Origin: Anabaena sp. WA102
GTDB taxonomy: Bacteria; Cyanobacteriota; Cyanobacteriia; Cyanobacteriales; Nostocaceae
Assembly (NCBI RefSeq): GCF_001277295.1
Contig: NZ_CP011456.1
Location: forward strand, 3,236,001-3,300,000
Direction: 5' to 3'
Length of the DNA stretch: 64,000 nt
Shown here: positions 27,759 through 36,650 of the stretch, in pieces
Layout of the letters: each line of letters begins with the position of its first letter
Numbering within the stretch: position 1 is the stretch's first letter
Translations under genes and position numbers: made by a program
Notes under the pieces: model-generated
The model's input: the letters and a program-made list of their open reading frames with translations, nothing else
What the model was told of the DNA's origin: nothing
Database searches by the model: none

Positions 27759-28925
27759 CTAAATCCGAGAACGGACGAATTTCTCTAATCTATCCATTCC
27801 CTTTTCAATTGTCGTCATATCAGTAGCGTAGGAAAGACGAATATTTTTATCAGCGCCGAAAGCAACACCGGGAATAAGTGCAACTTGATGTTCTGCTAAT
27901 AAAGCATCACAAAATTCCAGGGATTTCAAGCCGGTTTTGCTGATATCAGGGAAGAGGTAAAATGCACCGTCTGGTTTAGCGGTACTCAAACCCGGAATAG
28001 CTTTGAGTCTTTCAAACATTACCTGACGACGTTTAGCGAAAGCTTGACGCATTTCCTCTACACAGTCTTGGGAACTTTCTAAAGCGGCGATCGCTCCATA
28101 TTGAGCAAAAGTACACACATTTGATGTACTATGTCCCTGAATGGTACTAGCGGCTTTGATAATTTCCACAGGTCCAGCTAAATAACCCAAGCGCCAACCG
28201 GTCATTGAGTAACCTTTAGCGAAACCGCTACTAATTAAGGTGCGAGAAAAAATTTCCTCACCTAAAGAACCAATGCTGATATGTTCTGCACCATCATAGA
28301 GAATCTTCTCGTAAATCTCATCAGACACAACATAGATATCTGCATCAACTATTACCTGCGCCAAGGCTTTGATTTCCCCCGGCGTGTATACCATCCCTGT
28401 GGGGTTAGAAGGGGAGTTAAGAACAAATAACTTGGTTTTTGGGGTAATAGCTTTTTTTAGCTGTTCTGGAGTAATTTTGTAGCCAGTGGAAGCATCTGTT
28501 TCCACAATCACCGACTTACCACCAACTAATGTCACCATTTCGGGATAACTTAACCAGTAGGGTGAGGGAATAATTACCTCATCACCTGGGTCAATCAGTG
28601 CCACAATCAAATTATACAGAGAATGCTTACCGCCATTGGTGACAAGGACATTCTCTGACTTATAATTAAGACCATTATCATTTTTCAGCTTGTGTGCGAT
28701 CGCTTCCCGTAATTTTGGTTCACCAGCGGCTGGACCATACTTGGTTTTACCTTCATCCAAAGCCTTTGCGGCTGCGGCTTTGATATGCGCTGGGGTATCA
28801 AAATCCGGTTCACCCGCGCTAAAACTACAAACATCTATCCCCTCGGCTTTCATAGCCTTAGCTTTAGCTGCGATGGCTAAAGTGATGGAGGGTGTTACCT
28901 GACTTACTCTTGCTGCCAGCTTCAT
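27759..28925 (-). CDS. aspC: Aspartate-type aminotransferase
   Basis: 388 residues from ATG 28925 (MKLAARVSQVTPSITLAIAA). Class I aminotransferase, subgroup I-gamma of cyanobacteria and chloroplasts. Visible motifs: CSFSAGEPDFDTPAHIKAAA, TNGGKHSLYNLIVALIDPGD, LNSPSNPTGMVYTPGE, the PLP Lys in SGFAKGYSMTGWRLGYLAGP, and the C-terminal Arg in KNIRLSYATD. It interconverts aspartate/oxaloacetate and glutamate/2-oxoglutarate. Family members can also use prephenate; that is not decided here. Confidence 0.92.
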   Translation of the reverse strand: MKLAARVSQVTPSITLAIAAKAKAMKAEGIDVCSFSAGEPDFDTPAHIKAAAAKALDEGKTKYGPAAGEPKLREAIAHKLKNDNGLNYKSENVLVTNGGKHSLYNLIVALIDPGDEVIIPSPYWLSYPEMVTLVGGKSVIVETDASTGYKITPEQLKKAITPKTKLFVLNSPSNPTGMVYTPGEIKALAQVIVDADIYVVSDEIYEKILYDGAEHISIGSLGEEIFSRTLISSGFAKGYSMTGWRLGYLAGPVEIIKAASTIQGHSTSNVCTFAQYGAIAALESSQDCVEEMRQAFAKRRQVMFERLKAIPGLSTAKPDGAFYLFPDISKTGLKSLEFCDALLAEHQVALIPGVAFGADKNIRLSYATDMTTIEKGMDRLEKFVRSRI

Positions 28926-29982
28926 TCTACTTTAATTTCGCCAATATCCTTTCTATCTAAGGATATCCCAGAATCATATCCGAGATTTGCCCTTTCTAAA
29001 TTCTTTTCTCTCCCAGATGGGGACAATTTAATTTACTTCAAGACTTGACAAGACGAAAATTTTGGTTTACACTTATGTTAAGAGTAGAAATCTGTGCGCG
29101 CATATATATACTAAACATGGGTGAGATTTAAACTTTTGCCAAATGACAAAGAACCCAGATGCGTAGTAGGGGTAAAGCAAAAGCTGATATGTGTCAACTT
29201 AAGCTCAAATCCCTACCACATCTCGTTCCTAGTCTCTGACTAGGAATGCAGTTGATGAGGCTCTGCCTCTAATATCATTGAAGGCAGAGCCTTCTAGAAT
29301 TCATTCCCAGTCAGAGACTGGGAATGAGACGACTTGAGGTTTTTCGTAATTTTGTAAAAGTCCATGTCTGAACCGTGTTTAGCTTAAACAGTAGAAGCCT
29401 CTCACCTACCCGATAGGGAAGTGATGAGATGAATACAATACGCGCGAGTCAGGAATTGCCCAACGAACAAAATTAAGCGCAGCTTAATCAGTGTTGTTGG
29501 GCGATGTTAGCGAAGCGGCACGAAGTGCGGAATGAACACTTTCTTGATTTTTTTTCAAATATTTGATATAATTTTCAACACTAGGTGTAACTCAATTAAA
29601 TGCACCAAAAGCAGCCTATCAAAATAAAAGCTAATTGTTTGGCTTAACCAAAGAACCGTGGGACACACGGTCTTAAAGCTCAGTTAATGTCTTCATAGAA
29701 GAGTCGCGCTCGTTGCCCACACTCACCTGAAAGGGAGTGTGTGGAGTATGTCACTAAGTAGGTTGGTGTTGAAAATTGTCGTTATGGCAAGGCAAAAGGC
29801 AAAAGGCAAGAGGCAAGAGTGAAGAGGGTTTGGGCGATTTTACATTTCTTTACACAGTTTGGTTTTATTGTGTTCACCTACTTATAGTAAATTTTTGGAT
29901 TGTCGGAATCAGGATATCTGGTTACTGAGCGAAGTAGAAGTACAGGATTAAAGGATATACAAGATTATGATATTATCATTAC
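28926..29982. repeat. Gene-free region with element H copy 1 and element A copy
   Basis: No credible gene in about 1 kb. Element H lies at about 29190-29345: a large palindromic unit with a module tctcgttcctagtctctgac, a facing copy tcattcccagtcagagactg, and inner arms aggctctgcctc / aaggcagagcctt. A 128-bp element A copy lies at 29757-29884 with TA on both sides. Between them, about 29640-29745 holds several small stems (accgtgggacacacggt; ccacactcacctgaaaggga) of unknown nature. Confidence 0.65.
29757..29884 (+). repeat. Element A, intergenic 128-bp copy
   Basis: Ends at taagtaggttggtgttgaaa and tgttcacctactta, with TA at 29755-29756 and 29883-29884. It has the same heptamer block and gtgaagagggtttgggcg as the copies at 7787 and 61519. 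Here the element frame meets a stop (TAG) directly after its right end, so no fusion protein forms. Confidence 0.85.
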
Positions 29983-31255
29983 CTGAATATCCTGGAAATC
30001 CTGATTCAGACAAATAAAAATCACCAACCCCCCACCAAACATCATCCAATAACATCCTGTAAATCCTGAATATCCTGGAAATCCTGATTCAGACAAATAA
30101 AAATCACCAACCCCCCACCAAACATCATCCAATAACATCCTGTAAATCCTGAATATCCTGGAAATCCTGATTCAAACAAATAAAAATCACCAACCCCCCA
30201 CCAAACATCATCCAATAACATCCTGTAAATCCTGGATATCCTGGAAATCCTGATTCAAACAAATAAAAATCACCAACCCCCCACCAAACATCATCCAATA
30301 ACATCCTGTAAATCCTGAATATCCTGGAAATCCTGATTCAAACAAATAAAAATCACCAACCCCCCACCAAACATCATCCAATAACATCCTGTAAATCCTG
30401 GATATCCTGGAAATCCTGATTCAGACAAATAAAAATCACCAACCCCCCACCAAACATCATCCAATAACATCCTGTAAATCCTGAATATCCTGGAAATCCT
30501 GATTCAGACAAATAAAAATCACCAACCCCCCACCAAACATCATCCAATAACATCCTGTAAATCCTGAATATCCTGGAAATCCTGATTCAAACAAATAAAA
30601 ATCACCAACCCCCCACCAAACATCATCCAATAACATCCTGTAAATCCTGAATATCCTGGAAATCCTGATTCAAACAAATAAAAATCACCAACCCCCCACC
30701 AAACATCATCCAATAACATCCTGTAAATCCTGAATATCCTGGAAATCCTGATTCAGACAAATAAAAATCACCAACCCCCCACCAAACATCATCCAATAAC
30801 ATCCTGTAAATCCTGAATATCCTGGAAATCCTGATTCAGACAAATAAGAATCACCAACCCCCCACCAAACATCATCCAATAACATCCTGAATATCCTGAA
30901 TATCCTGGAAATCCTGATTCAGACAAATAAAAATCACCAACCCCCCACCAAACATCATCCAATAACATCCTGTAAATCCTGAATATCCTGGAAATCCTGA
31001 TTCAGACAAATAAAAATCACCAACCCCCCACCAAACATCATCCAATAACATCCTGTAAATCCTGAATATCCTGGAAATCCTGATTCAGACAAATAAAAAT
31101 CACCAACCCCCCACCAAACATCATCCAATAACATCCTGTAAATCCTGAATATCCTGGAAATCCTGATTCAGACAAATAAAAATCACCAACCCCCCACCAA
31201 ACATCATCCAAAAACATCCTGAATATCCCGATTCAAACAAATAAAAATCACCAAC
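29983..31255. repeat. 83-bp tandem repeat array, about 16 units
   Basis: An almost perfect array with an 83-bp period (for example units beginning aaatcctgaatatcctgg at 30061 and 30144). Each unit has a part made of 8-9 bp sub-repeats (tatcctgga, aatcctg) and a part with caccaaccccccaccaaaca. Units differ mainly by single bases (gaatat/ggatat, cagac/caaac); one unit near 30889 has a small indel. The period is not a multiple of three and all frames are broken, so it is not coding. The final unit is truncated and abuts the GH57 stop codon at 31258. Confidence 0.93.
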
Positions 31256-31257
31256 TC

Positions 31258-32742
31258 TTAAAGTAATTTCTCTCCCCGTCCGTAAATTTCCTGGGCGTAG
31301 TCCGTCCAAGTACCTTGCCCCCAATAACGAAAACAGCTAGTTTGTAATAAGAGATTATGTAATAGTAGTTGGCGGTAGTGACTGTCTTGAGTCAAATTTA
31401 CACTGGATTGCTCTGATAATAAATCGTCGAATTTCTCATGAAATAAATTGCTCAATTTGTACATGGGAGATAAAACATTTTCGTATCCTTGCACCCAACT
31501 AATATGATTAGTCCATGATGCCCCATCAATATGAAAATTGGGGTGTTTTTTTTTCAGTTCTTGAATCACATTTTCTACAACATCTGGTTGATAATTATCT
31601 TCGGCAATTTGCGCCCAGATTTGATGTTGTCCACTTGCTTGACAAATAGGAAAGTCTTCGGGTTGACAACCTGCTGCTGCTAATAATTCTAAATATTCTG
31701 TACCGCAAACACCAACAACACCAGTTTTACCTCCCCCATTTTGCACCATATCCCCCCAAGCTCGTTGAAAACCGCCGGGAAATTCGTTCATCATTACACC
31801 ACCATTTTCACCATCACCTATTTGACTAACTATGGGGGGTACAACAACATCACCTAATTTTTGTTTAGATAAAGTTTTGGCTTCATAATATGGCTGCATT
31901 TGGGCAACTAATTTAGTATCTGAACCTTGGGTTTTAATCAATGCAGTAATACTAATTTCTTCTCCGTAGGAATTGCGAGCTATTAACCGATGGGGTAAAT
32001 GTTTAGAATTTAAAGGCTGACCATTAATTGTTTCTACAGTATGTTCTTGCACTAATAACCAACGATAACCACATTCTTTCAATGCTTTAATAAATGCAAA
32101 TAAGGTATCTGGATGGTTTGGTAAGTGCATTTCTGGAGGGGAAAATCCTTTGACTCTTGCTAATGCTTCCCATCCGAAAATTGCCGCAAAATAATGTTGC
32201 CAAGCGATAATGTGTAGTTTAATATCTGCTATAGGTGTGGAAGGGATGACGGCATGACTCCACATAGTCCCCAACCATTCCACATAGGGTTGGTAGGTAG
32301 GATTGCAAGTGATGTGTTTGAGATTATCTAGAATATCACTTCTGCCCATTTGTACCAATCCCCATAAAAGATTACCAGAATAATCCAACATCACACGGGG
32401 ATTACAACCTTGTGCAACTAATTCAGGAATAAAATCTCCCATGCGACTATAACAACTAGCAAAAGGGGCAGCATTGTGGTTATCTCCCTCTTGCTGATGT
32501 GTAAACATATATTGCAAATTGCTGATTAATGCACCATTATTCCCGGCTGGGATAGTGGGTTGGTGCATATGTAGAGCGATCGCAAATACTGCATTAATAT
32601 CTGCTAATTTCAGATTAGTAATCGGTAAAAAAATAGGTTCATTGTGGTTAACTACAGTCAACACTTCCTTTTCCCAACCGCAGATATTTGGCAGATCATC
32701 AATAATTTCGGGTAATGTAGGTATATTTGGTAATTTAAACAT
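31258..32742 (-). CDS. Glycoside hydrolase family 57-like protein
   Basis: 494 residues from ATG 32742. The motif FAIALHMHQPTIPAG near residue 55 matches the first conserved region of GH57 (H-x-H-x-P). Others are EMHLPNHPDTLFAFIKALKE, WLLVQEHTVETING and QIGDGENGGVMMNEFPGGFQ. GH57 enzymes act on alpha-glucans (amylase, branching or 4-alpha-glucanotransferase activities) or galactosides. The specificity is not evident, and I cannot point to the nucleophile with confidence. A link to glycogen metabolism is plausible, since glgC is in the same window, but it is not adjacent. The stop codon is at the edge of the 83-bp repeat array. Confidence 0.85.
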   Translation of the reverse strand: MFKLPNIPTLPEIIDDLPNICGWEKEVLTVVNHNEPIFLPITNLKLADINAVFAIALHMHQPTIPAGNNGALISNLQYMFTHQQEGDNHNAAPFASCYSRMGDFIPELVAQGCNPRVMLDYSGNLLWGLVQMGRSDILDNLKHITCNPTYQPYVEWLGTMWSHAVIPSTPIADIKLHIIAWQHYFAAIFGWEALARVKGFSPPEMHLPNHPDTLFAFIKALKECGYRWLLVQEHTVETINGQPLNSKHLPHRLIARNSYGEEISITALIKTQGSDTKLVAQMQPYYEAKTLSKQKLGDVVVPPIVSQIGDGENGGVMMNEFPGGFQRAWGDMVQNGGGKTGVVGVCGTEYLELLAAAGCQPEDFPICQASGQHQIWAQIAEDNYQPDVVENVIQELKKKHPNFHIDGASWTNHISWVQGYENVLSPMYKLSNLFHEKFDDLLSEQSSVNLTQDSHYRQLLLHNLLLQTSCFRYWGQGTWTDYAQEIYGRGEKLL

Positions 32743-33281
32743 TCATAATGCCTCAAACATAATGTATAACTAACAATCTTGCACCGAAATTGGCAATTTA
32801 TGCGTAGTTATTCACTCCCCCCCTACGTCCTGATAGCGCAGGGTGGCGTTAGCCATACTTCTAGCCCTCACAGACAACTTTTTGGTGCAAACCCTACTTA
32901 AGCATTTTTAAGACGAAGAGAAAACTGATCTTAAAAGTTTGAAATATTCCCAGATAAATATTCATATTACACAGCCAAGATCAATAATTGGAACCAGGTG
33001 GGTGGCCCCAATTTGCCGATCTAGCGTTATCAGTGCCGCGTTCTTGATGAAGGCACTAGAGAACTTTTCGTCCCAGACGTATTGCATTTCATACCCGATT
33101 ACCCAAAATCTGCTTGTGGTGGTCAAACAGATTGGTGAAGATGAGGAGCAGGCTGACAGAACTAATTACCCAACTTGGATTAGTTAGAATCCGCTAATAC
33201 CTGTCATTGGTGTGTCCGAGAGTGGCAAGCTCTCAGTTAACATCTATCAATCTACTGCTCATTAGAGATTTGAACTACGTT
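32743..33281. other. Intergenic region, no convincing gene
   Basis: About 540 bp between the GH57 start and the Crp/Fnr gene's 3' end. A short frame on the plus strand (32939-33187) has no recognisable motif and I do not call it. A cgcagggtggcgttagccat phrase at about 32838-32857 recalls element E fragments. No RNA gene recognised. Confidence 0.4.
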
Positions 33282-34031
33282 CTAGCTGGCTCTATTGATA
33301 GATTCAGCGGGTAGGCAAATCAGATTATCTCCTTGGGTAAGGATTAAGCCACGTTGACGTAATTTACCCATTAAACGAGTGACAGTAACACGGGTTGAAC
33401 CAATGGCGCTGCCAATTTGAGCATGGGTAAGGGGGAAGGGTAAGCAATAACCACGAATGACATCAGGATCGGTTTCGCTCATTGAAGGCTCTCCATATTC
33501 CTCAATCAGTAGGGTGAGGAATCCTAAGAGTCGGTCAATTGTACGACGTTGTCCTAAAGCGCTCAACCATAACAACTTGCGCTGGTGCTGATATCTAAAA
33601 GCATCCATAACTTCACGGCGGAAGTGAGGCCAGTTGTCTAGGTCATGCCAGTACATCCACAGCACTGCTGTTTGGTCAACGTGGGCGTAGGACTGGAGGG
33701 TGAATGGAGATTGAGCAACAATTTCAAAAGGTTGTCCTGCTCCCACAAAACCCAAGAAGGCTTCTTCGGGTGTTCTGTTAATGCGTCTAGATGTTAACTG
33801 ACTAGCAGTAGCACTGACTTGGGCAGTTCCTACCATGCGGATAGCACCTCTTTGGACTAAATAGAGCAAACCAGGTCTAGCTGGAATGCGCTCGTCTTTA
33901 CTGAAGGTGCGGCAGCGGTAGTGTTCTTGGGCCCAGTCAAGAATACGTTGCCAGGTTAAGAAAGGACGCGAAGCTTCGGAAAAGGAAGATGGAGATTGCA
34001 TAGGTAACAAAGAGCTATTGGCTGAAAACAA
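33282..34031 (-). CDS. Crp/Fnr-family transcription regulator, NtcA-like DNA-recognition helix
   Basis: 249 residues from ATG 34031; a second in-frame ATG ten codons later is also possible. The N-terminal part (about 25-150) is a cNMP-binding-like beta-roll (RTFSKDERIPARPGLLYLVQ, RGAIRMVG). The C-terminal part is a winged helix with HAQIGSAIGSTRVTVTRLMG. The stretch IGSTRVTVTRL is the same as I remember from the DNA-recognition helix of the nitrogen regulator NtcA, but the sensor part and length differ (NtcA is about 223 residues), so this is not NtcA itself. The effector is unknown. It is read away from the DALR-domain gene, with 280 bp between the starts. Confidence 0.85.
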   Translation of the reverse strand: MFSANSSLLPMQSPSSFSEASRPFLTWQRILDWAQEHYRCRTFSKDERIPARPGLLYLVQRGAIRMVGTAQVSATASQLTSRRINRTPEEAFLGFVGAGQPFEIVAQSPFTLQSYAHVDQTAVLWMYWHDLDNWPHFRREVMDAFRYQHQRKLLWLSALGQRRTIDRLLGFLTLLIEEYGEPSMSETDPDVIRGYCLPFPLTHAQIGSAIGSTRVTVTRLMGKLRQRGLILTQGDNLICLPAESINRAS

Positions 34032-34311
34032 AGACTTGATAAGAAAAGTGCAAGGAGTGTCTTTGTGTTAACGGGGTAGGCATAACGCCTAACAGCGCCA
34101 GCCCTCCAATGGGATAGAAAGCTAAATTGCTCTCTATTTTTTCTTATACTTCCTACTGTACAACAAGGGTAGTAAAGATTACCCATTTTTTATACATTAT
34201 TTATCAAATTTCATCCTACTCTCATTTTTCCCGACATCAGTAAACTTCTATCTCAAGGTAGATGGAACAGGATAAAATGATGCACACCATAATTTTTTTA
34301 CAAAAGGATAC

Positions 34312-35187
34312 GTGTCGCATAGACTACTTTTTGGGCAAAATAAAGCAATTAAACAGTTAATAGCTGGGTATTTAATGTCTTCTCTCAGTATTTTTACTAA
34401 TAAGGAGGAAATTACAAGCATAAAAGGGATAAAAGTTCCTCTCTACCAAGGAGGATATAATCAAAAAATTTTATATATCTCTGGTGTGGCTATGAGAATA
34501 TCAAAATCTCAGAATTTAACAGTTATGGACGGTGCTGGAGCTATCGCCACGCTTGCCGAAAGTATTGCCGGACATTTATCCCAAAACAGTGATAGTTTAT
34601 TTAGGGTGAAAGTAGTTCCCCCCGGTGAGATTCATATAGAACTCATGGACTCTACTTTAGCTGCTTGGTTACAAAATTTAATAGTTGCCAAAAAAACTGG
34701 AGATTTGGTGAATAATTTTTTAGATGACCAATTACCAACTTCATTAAGTTCATTAAAGGTTTTTGCAATTCAATATGCTCATTCCCGCTGCTGTTCTTTG
34801 CTGCGCTTAGGACAGAATGAAGGATTGATTGAACTTGATAGGACAGATTTTAATGGTTTTATGGCTGTCAACTCTATACCTTTGCTAAATTGTGAGCAGA
34901 AACTTCTTCTTGATCACTTGGATGAGAGGTTTCTAATTTATCAATTAGTTAAGGTGGTAGATGATTTGGTTTGTGCTGATAGTAGTTCTATTGACTGGGA
35001 AAAGGCAGGTGGGAATTTAAGTCAAGCTTTTGAGCGGTTTTGGTGTAATTGTCGGATTTGGGGGGAAGTGAAAATTCATGATCCAGAATTAGCTCAAGCT
35101 CGCTTGGGATTGCTGATAGCAACTCAGTTGGTTTTAAGGTGTGTGTTAGAGGACAAGTTGGGAATTGTTGCACCTGTGGAACTTTAA
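34312..35187 (+). CDS. Free-standing DALR anticodon-binding domain protein
   Basis: 291 residues if the GTG at 34312 is used; the ATG at 34375 or the ATG at residue 60 (MRISKSQNLTVMDGAGAIAT) are real alternatives. The C-terminal 170 residues (FAIQYAHSRCCSLLRLGQNE onward) resemble the DALR domain that reads the anticodon arm in arginyl-tRNA synthetase. There is no HIGH or KMSKS motif and no catalytic fold. The middle part (DSLFRVKVVPPGEIHIELMD) resembles the synthetase segment just before the DALR domain. Known cyanobacterial proteins of this type are synthetase paralogs of unknown role; tRNA or RNA binding is inferred. Confidence 0.8.
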   Translation: MSHRLLFGQNKAIKQLIAGYLMSSLSIFTNKEEITSIKGIKVPLYQGGYNQKILYISGVAMRISKSQNLTVMDGAGAIATLAESIAGHLSQNSDSLFRVKVVPPGEIHIELMDSTLAAWLQNLIVAKKTGDLVNNFLDDQLPTSLSSLKVFAIQYAHSRCCSLLRLGQNEGLIELDRTDFNGFMAVNSIPLLNCEQKLLLDHLDERFLIYQLVKVVDDLVCADSSSIDWEKAGGNLSQAFERFWCNCRIWGEVKIHDPELAQARLGLLIATQLVLRCVLEDKLGIVAPVEL

Positions 35188-35216
35188 GCGGTTATCGCCA
35201 GGATGCAATGCAATCG

Positions 35217-35238
35217 AGGGCGCAGGCCCTGCGCCCCT
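35217..35238. repeat. GC palindrome after the DALR gene
   Basis: Perfect inverted repeat gggcgcag-gcc-ctgcgccc within agggcgcaggccctgcgccc, 30 bp after the DALR-domain stop. It can fold into an 8-bp GC stem but has no T-run. It resembles dispersed cyanobacterial GC palindromes. Transcript termination or 3'-end protection is possible. Confidence 0.6.
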
Positions 35239-35297
35239 ACAGGTTTTGCGATTTATTGATATTCACACCAACTTTACAAAATCTTTGAGAAATTATC

Positions 35298-35326
35298 TTG
35301 ACAAAATAAATATCTCCGCATAAAAT
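35298..35326 (+). promoter_or_regulatory. Sigma-70-type promoter of the candidate small RNA
   Basis: TTGACA at 35298-35303, a 17-bp spacer, and TAAAAT at 35321-35326. Both hexamers and the spacer are near the consensus for the main vegetative sigma factor. No reading frame starts downstream on the plus strand. The expected transcript start is near 35333. Confidence 0.75.
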
Positions 35327-35332
35327 CGCAGG

Positions 35333-35408
35333 TGTGTGAGGAGCGAAATTAGGAAGGACACCGAGACGAAACACGGCCAGTCGTCGGTGTCTTTTCTTAT
35401 GTGTAGAT
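35333..35408 (+). ncRNA. Candidate small RNA, about 75 nt
   Basis: The transcript would begin with the G-rich leader gtgtgtgaggagcgaaatta, with little self-complementarity, and end in a strong terminator hairpin. The leader is complementary to ctcctcacac-like sequence, a possible seed. No start codon with a frame of useful length is present, and the Cof-type HAD gene lies convergently downstream. I cannot match it to a named cyanobacterial RNA from memory. The evidence is promoter, size and terminator only. Confidence 0.6.
35357..35408 (+). terminator. Intrinsic terminator of the small RNA
   Basis: Stem gacaccga / tcggtgtc (8 bp) extended by gac / gtc with one bulged G, loop of about 12 nt, followed by ttttctta. 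It lies 3 bp beyond the stop of the convergent HAD gene and may also serve it in the other direction. Confidence 0.8.
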
Positions 35409-35410
35409 TT

Positions 35411-36253
35411 TTAATTAAGTAAGAATTTTTCCATTGCTATGGCTGCACCATCTAATTCTACACTAGGTGCTACCCAGTGAGCGATCGCTTGCACTTCGGC
35501 TGGTGCGTCACCCATGGCGACACTAATGCCAGCATAACTGAGCATTTCTACATCATTGAAATTATCACCAATAGTCATGACATGATGACTTTCTAAACCT
35601 AGTATTTCTTCTGCTAGATAGCGGACAGCATTGCCTTTATTAACATGAGTATTAGCTGCTTCCAAGAAAGTAGCCACAGATGTTGTCATATATAATTCTG
35701 TGGGTTGATATCTGCGGCGTAAATTAGCCAAAAGTTGTTGAATTAAGTTTGCGTCATCACATAAGGCTAAAATTTTAGTGGGTGCATGATCTAATAATTG
35801 ACGTAAATCACCGACGGGAATGGCGTTTACACCACAGCGTTGTTGATAATTTTCCGTTTCTTTGGTAATTTCTCGGACATAAAGTTGGTCGTTGATGTAA
35901 AAATGCACGGAGAGGAGCGATCGCAAATCTGGCTGTTCAAAGTATTCTAGTAGTTGTAAGGCAATTTCTCTAGACACAGATAAATGACGGTGAATTTCCT
36001 GAGTATTTGGATCTTGAATCCAAGCGCCTTGATAAGCTACTAAAGGCAGTGTAGATCCAATTTCCTGATGAAACCGCAAAGCCGAGCAATACATTCTTCC
36101 TGTTGCTATAGCAACTTTAATTCCCTTTGTTTGTACAGCAGCAATCACTTCCTTGACAATATGACTGAGAGTATTGGAATGTCCAGCAATTGTCCCGTCT
36201 ATATCTAAAACCAACAGTTTAATATCACTCACTTCAGCAGGTGCTTTGTGCAT
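35411..36253 (-). CDS. Cof-type HAD-IIB hydrolase
   Basis: 280 residues from ATG 36253. HAD motif I is LLVLDIDGTIAG (Asp17 and Asp19), motif II is in VAIATGRMYCSALRF, motif III lysine is in HVNKGNAVRYLAEE, and motif IV is MTIGDNFNDVEMLSYAG. The C2-type cap lies between motifs II and III. These phosphatases act on sugar phosphates or cofactors such as pyridoxal phosphate or flavins; the substrate cannot be chosen. It stands alone on the minus strand, with an element A copy about 50 bp upstream of the start. Confidence 0.92.
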   Translation of the reverse strand: MHKAPAEVSDIKLLVLDIDGTIAGHSNTLSHIVKEVIAAVQTKGIKVAIATGRMYCSALRFHQEIGSTLPLVAYQGAWIQDPNTQEIHRHLSVSREIALQLLEYFEQPDLRSLLSVHFYINDQLYVREITKETENYQQRCGVNAIPVGDLRQLLDHAPTKILALCDDANLIQQLLANLRRRYQPTELYMTTSVATFLEAANTHVNKGNAVRYLAEEILGLESHHVMTIGDNFNDVEMLSYAGISVAMGDAPAEVQAIAHWVAPSVELDGAAIAMEKFLLN

Positions 36254-36303
36254 AAATTCCCCAAAAATTGAAGTTCCAGTAAAAAATTAACAGTAGAGAC
36301 TTA

Positions 36304-36417
36304 AGTAGGTTGGCGTTGAAAATTATCGTTATAGCAAGGCAAGAGGCAAGAGTAAAGAAGTTTTCAGCGATTTTACGTTTCTTTACACAGTTTGGTTTTA
36401 TTGTGTTCACCTACTTA
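36304..36417 (+). repeat. Element A, 114-bp copy
   Basis: Same ends as other A copies, with TA at 36302-36303 and 36416-36417. It is 14 bp shorter than the 128-bp form, the length of two heptamers, and the loss falls in the ggcaaga block. The GTG has become GTA (gagtaaagaag), so the internal start is lost. Confidence 0.85.
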
Positions 36418-36515
36418 GTTGCGTAAACTTGATTATAAGGGAAATGATGATAATTACAAGAATTACAGCAAAACCAACCTGATTAATTTGTTTTAGGATT
36501 TTATTTTTCACTCTA

Positions 36516-36650
36516 AGTAGGTGAACAGAAAAATTTAAAGGTATGTGAAGAAAAGTAAAATCACTCAAAACTCTCTTCCTGTTCCCTGTTCCCAGTTAAG
36601 AGTTCCCTGTTCCCTTGCCCCAACGACAATTTTTAACGCCCACCTACTTA
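36516..36650. repeat. Element A variant, opposite orientation, at a stop codon
   Basis: Left end taagtaggtgaacag at 36514, right end gcccacctactta ending at 36650. In reverse it shares the A ends and the ttaaaaattgtcgttgg block, but the centre is different (ttccctgttccc heptamers). The right terminal TA forms the stop codon (TAA) of the Toprim-like gene. Removing the element would leave TAG, so the protein is unchanged. Confidence 0.75.

Noticed and set aside
29640..29745. Possible tRNA or small RNA from the stem-rich segment
   Set aside because: Stems do not form a cloverleaf, there is no T-loop GGTTCGANTCC-type sequence, and no promoter is evident.
29983..31255. CRISPR array
   Set aside because: Repeats are 83 bp with no unique spacers between them; the whole unit repeats, so it is a minisatellite, and no cas genes are nearby.
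31121..31324. Minus-strand frame across the last 83-bp repeats into the GH57 3' end
   Set aside because: It overlaps the GH57 gene in another frame, and the repeat period is not divisible by three, so it cannot extend through the array.
32939..33187. 82-codon plus-strand frame upstream of the GH57 and Crp/Fnr region
   Set aside because: No motif, no ribosome binding site and low-complexity neighbourhood; called spacer instead.
33282..34031. Calling the Crp/Fnr gene ntcA
   Set aside because: Only the recognition helix matches; the N-terminal domain and length are different.
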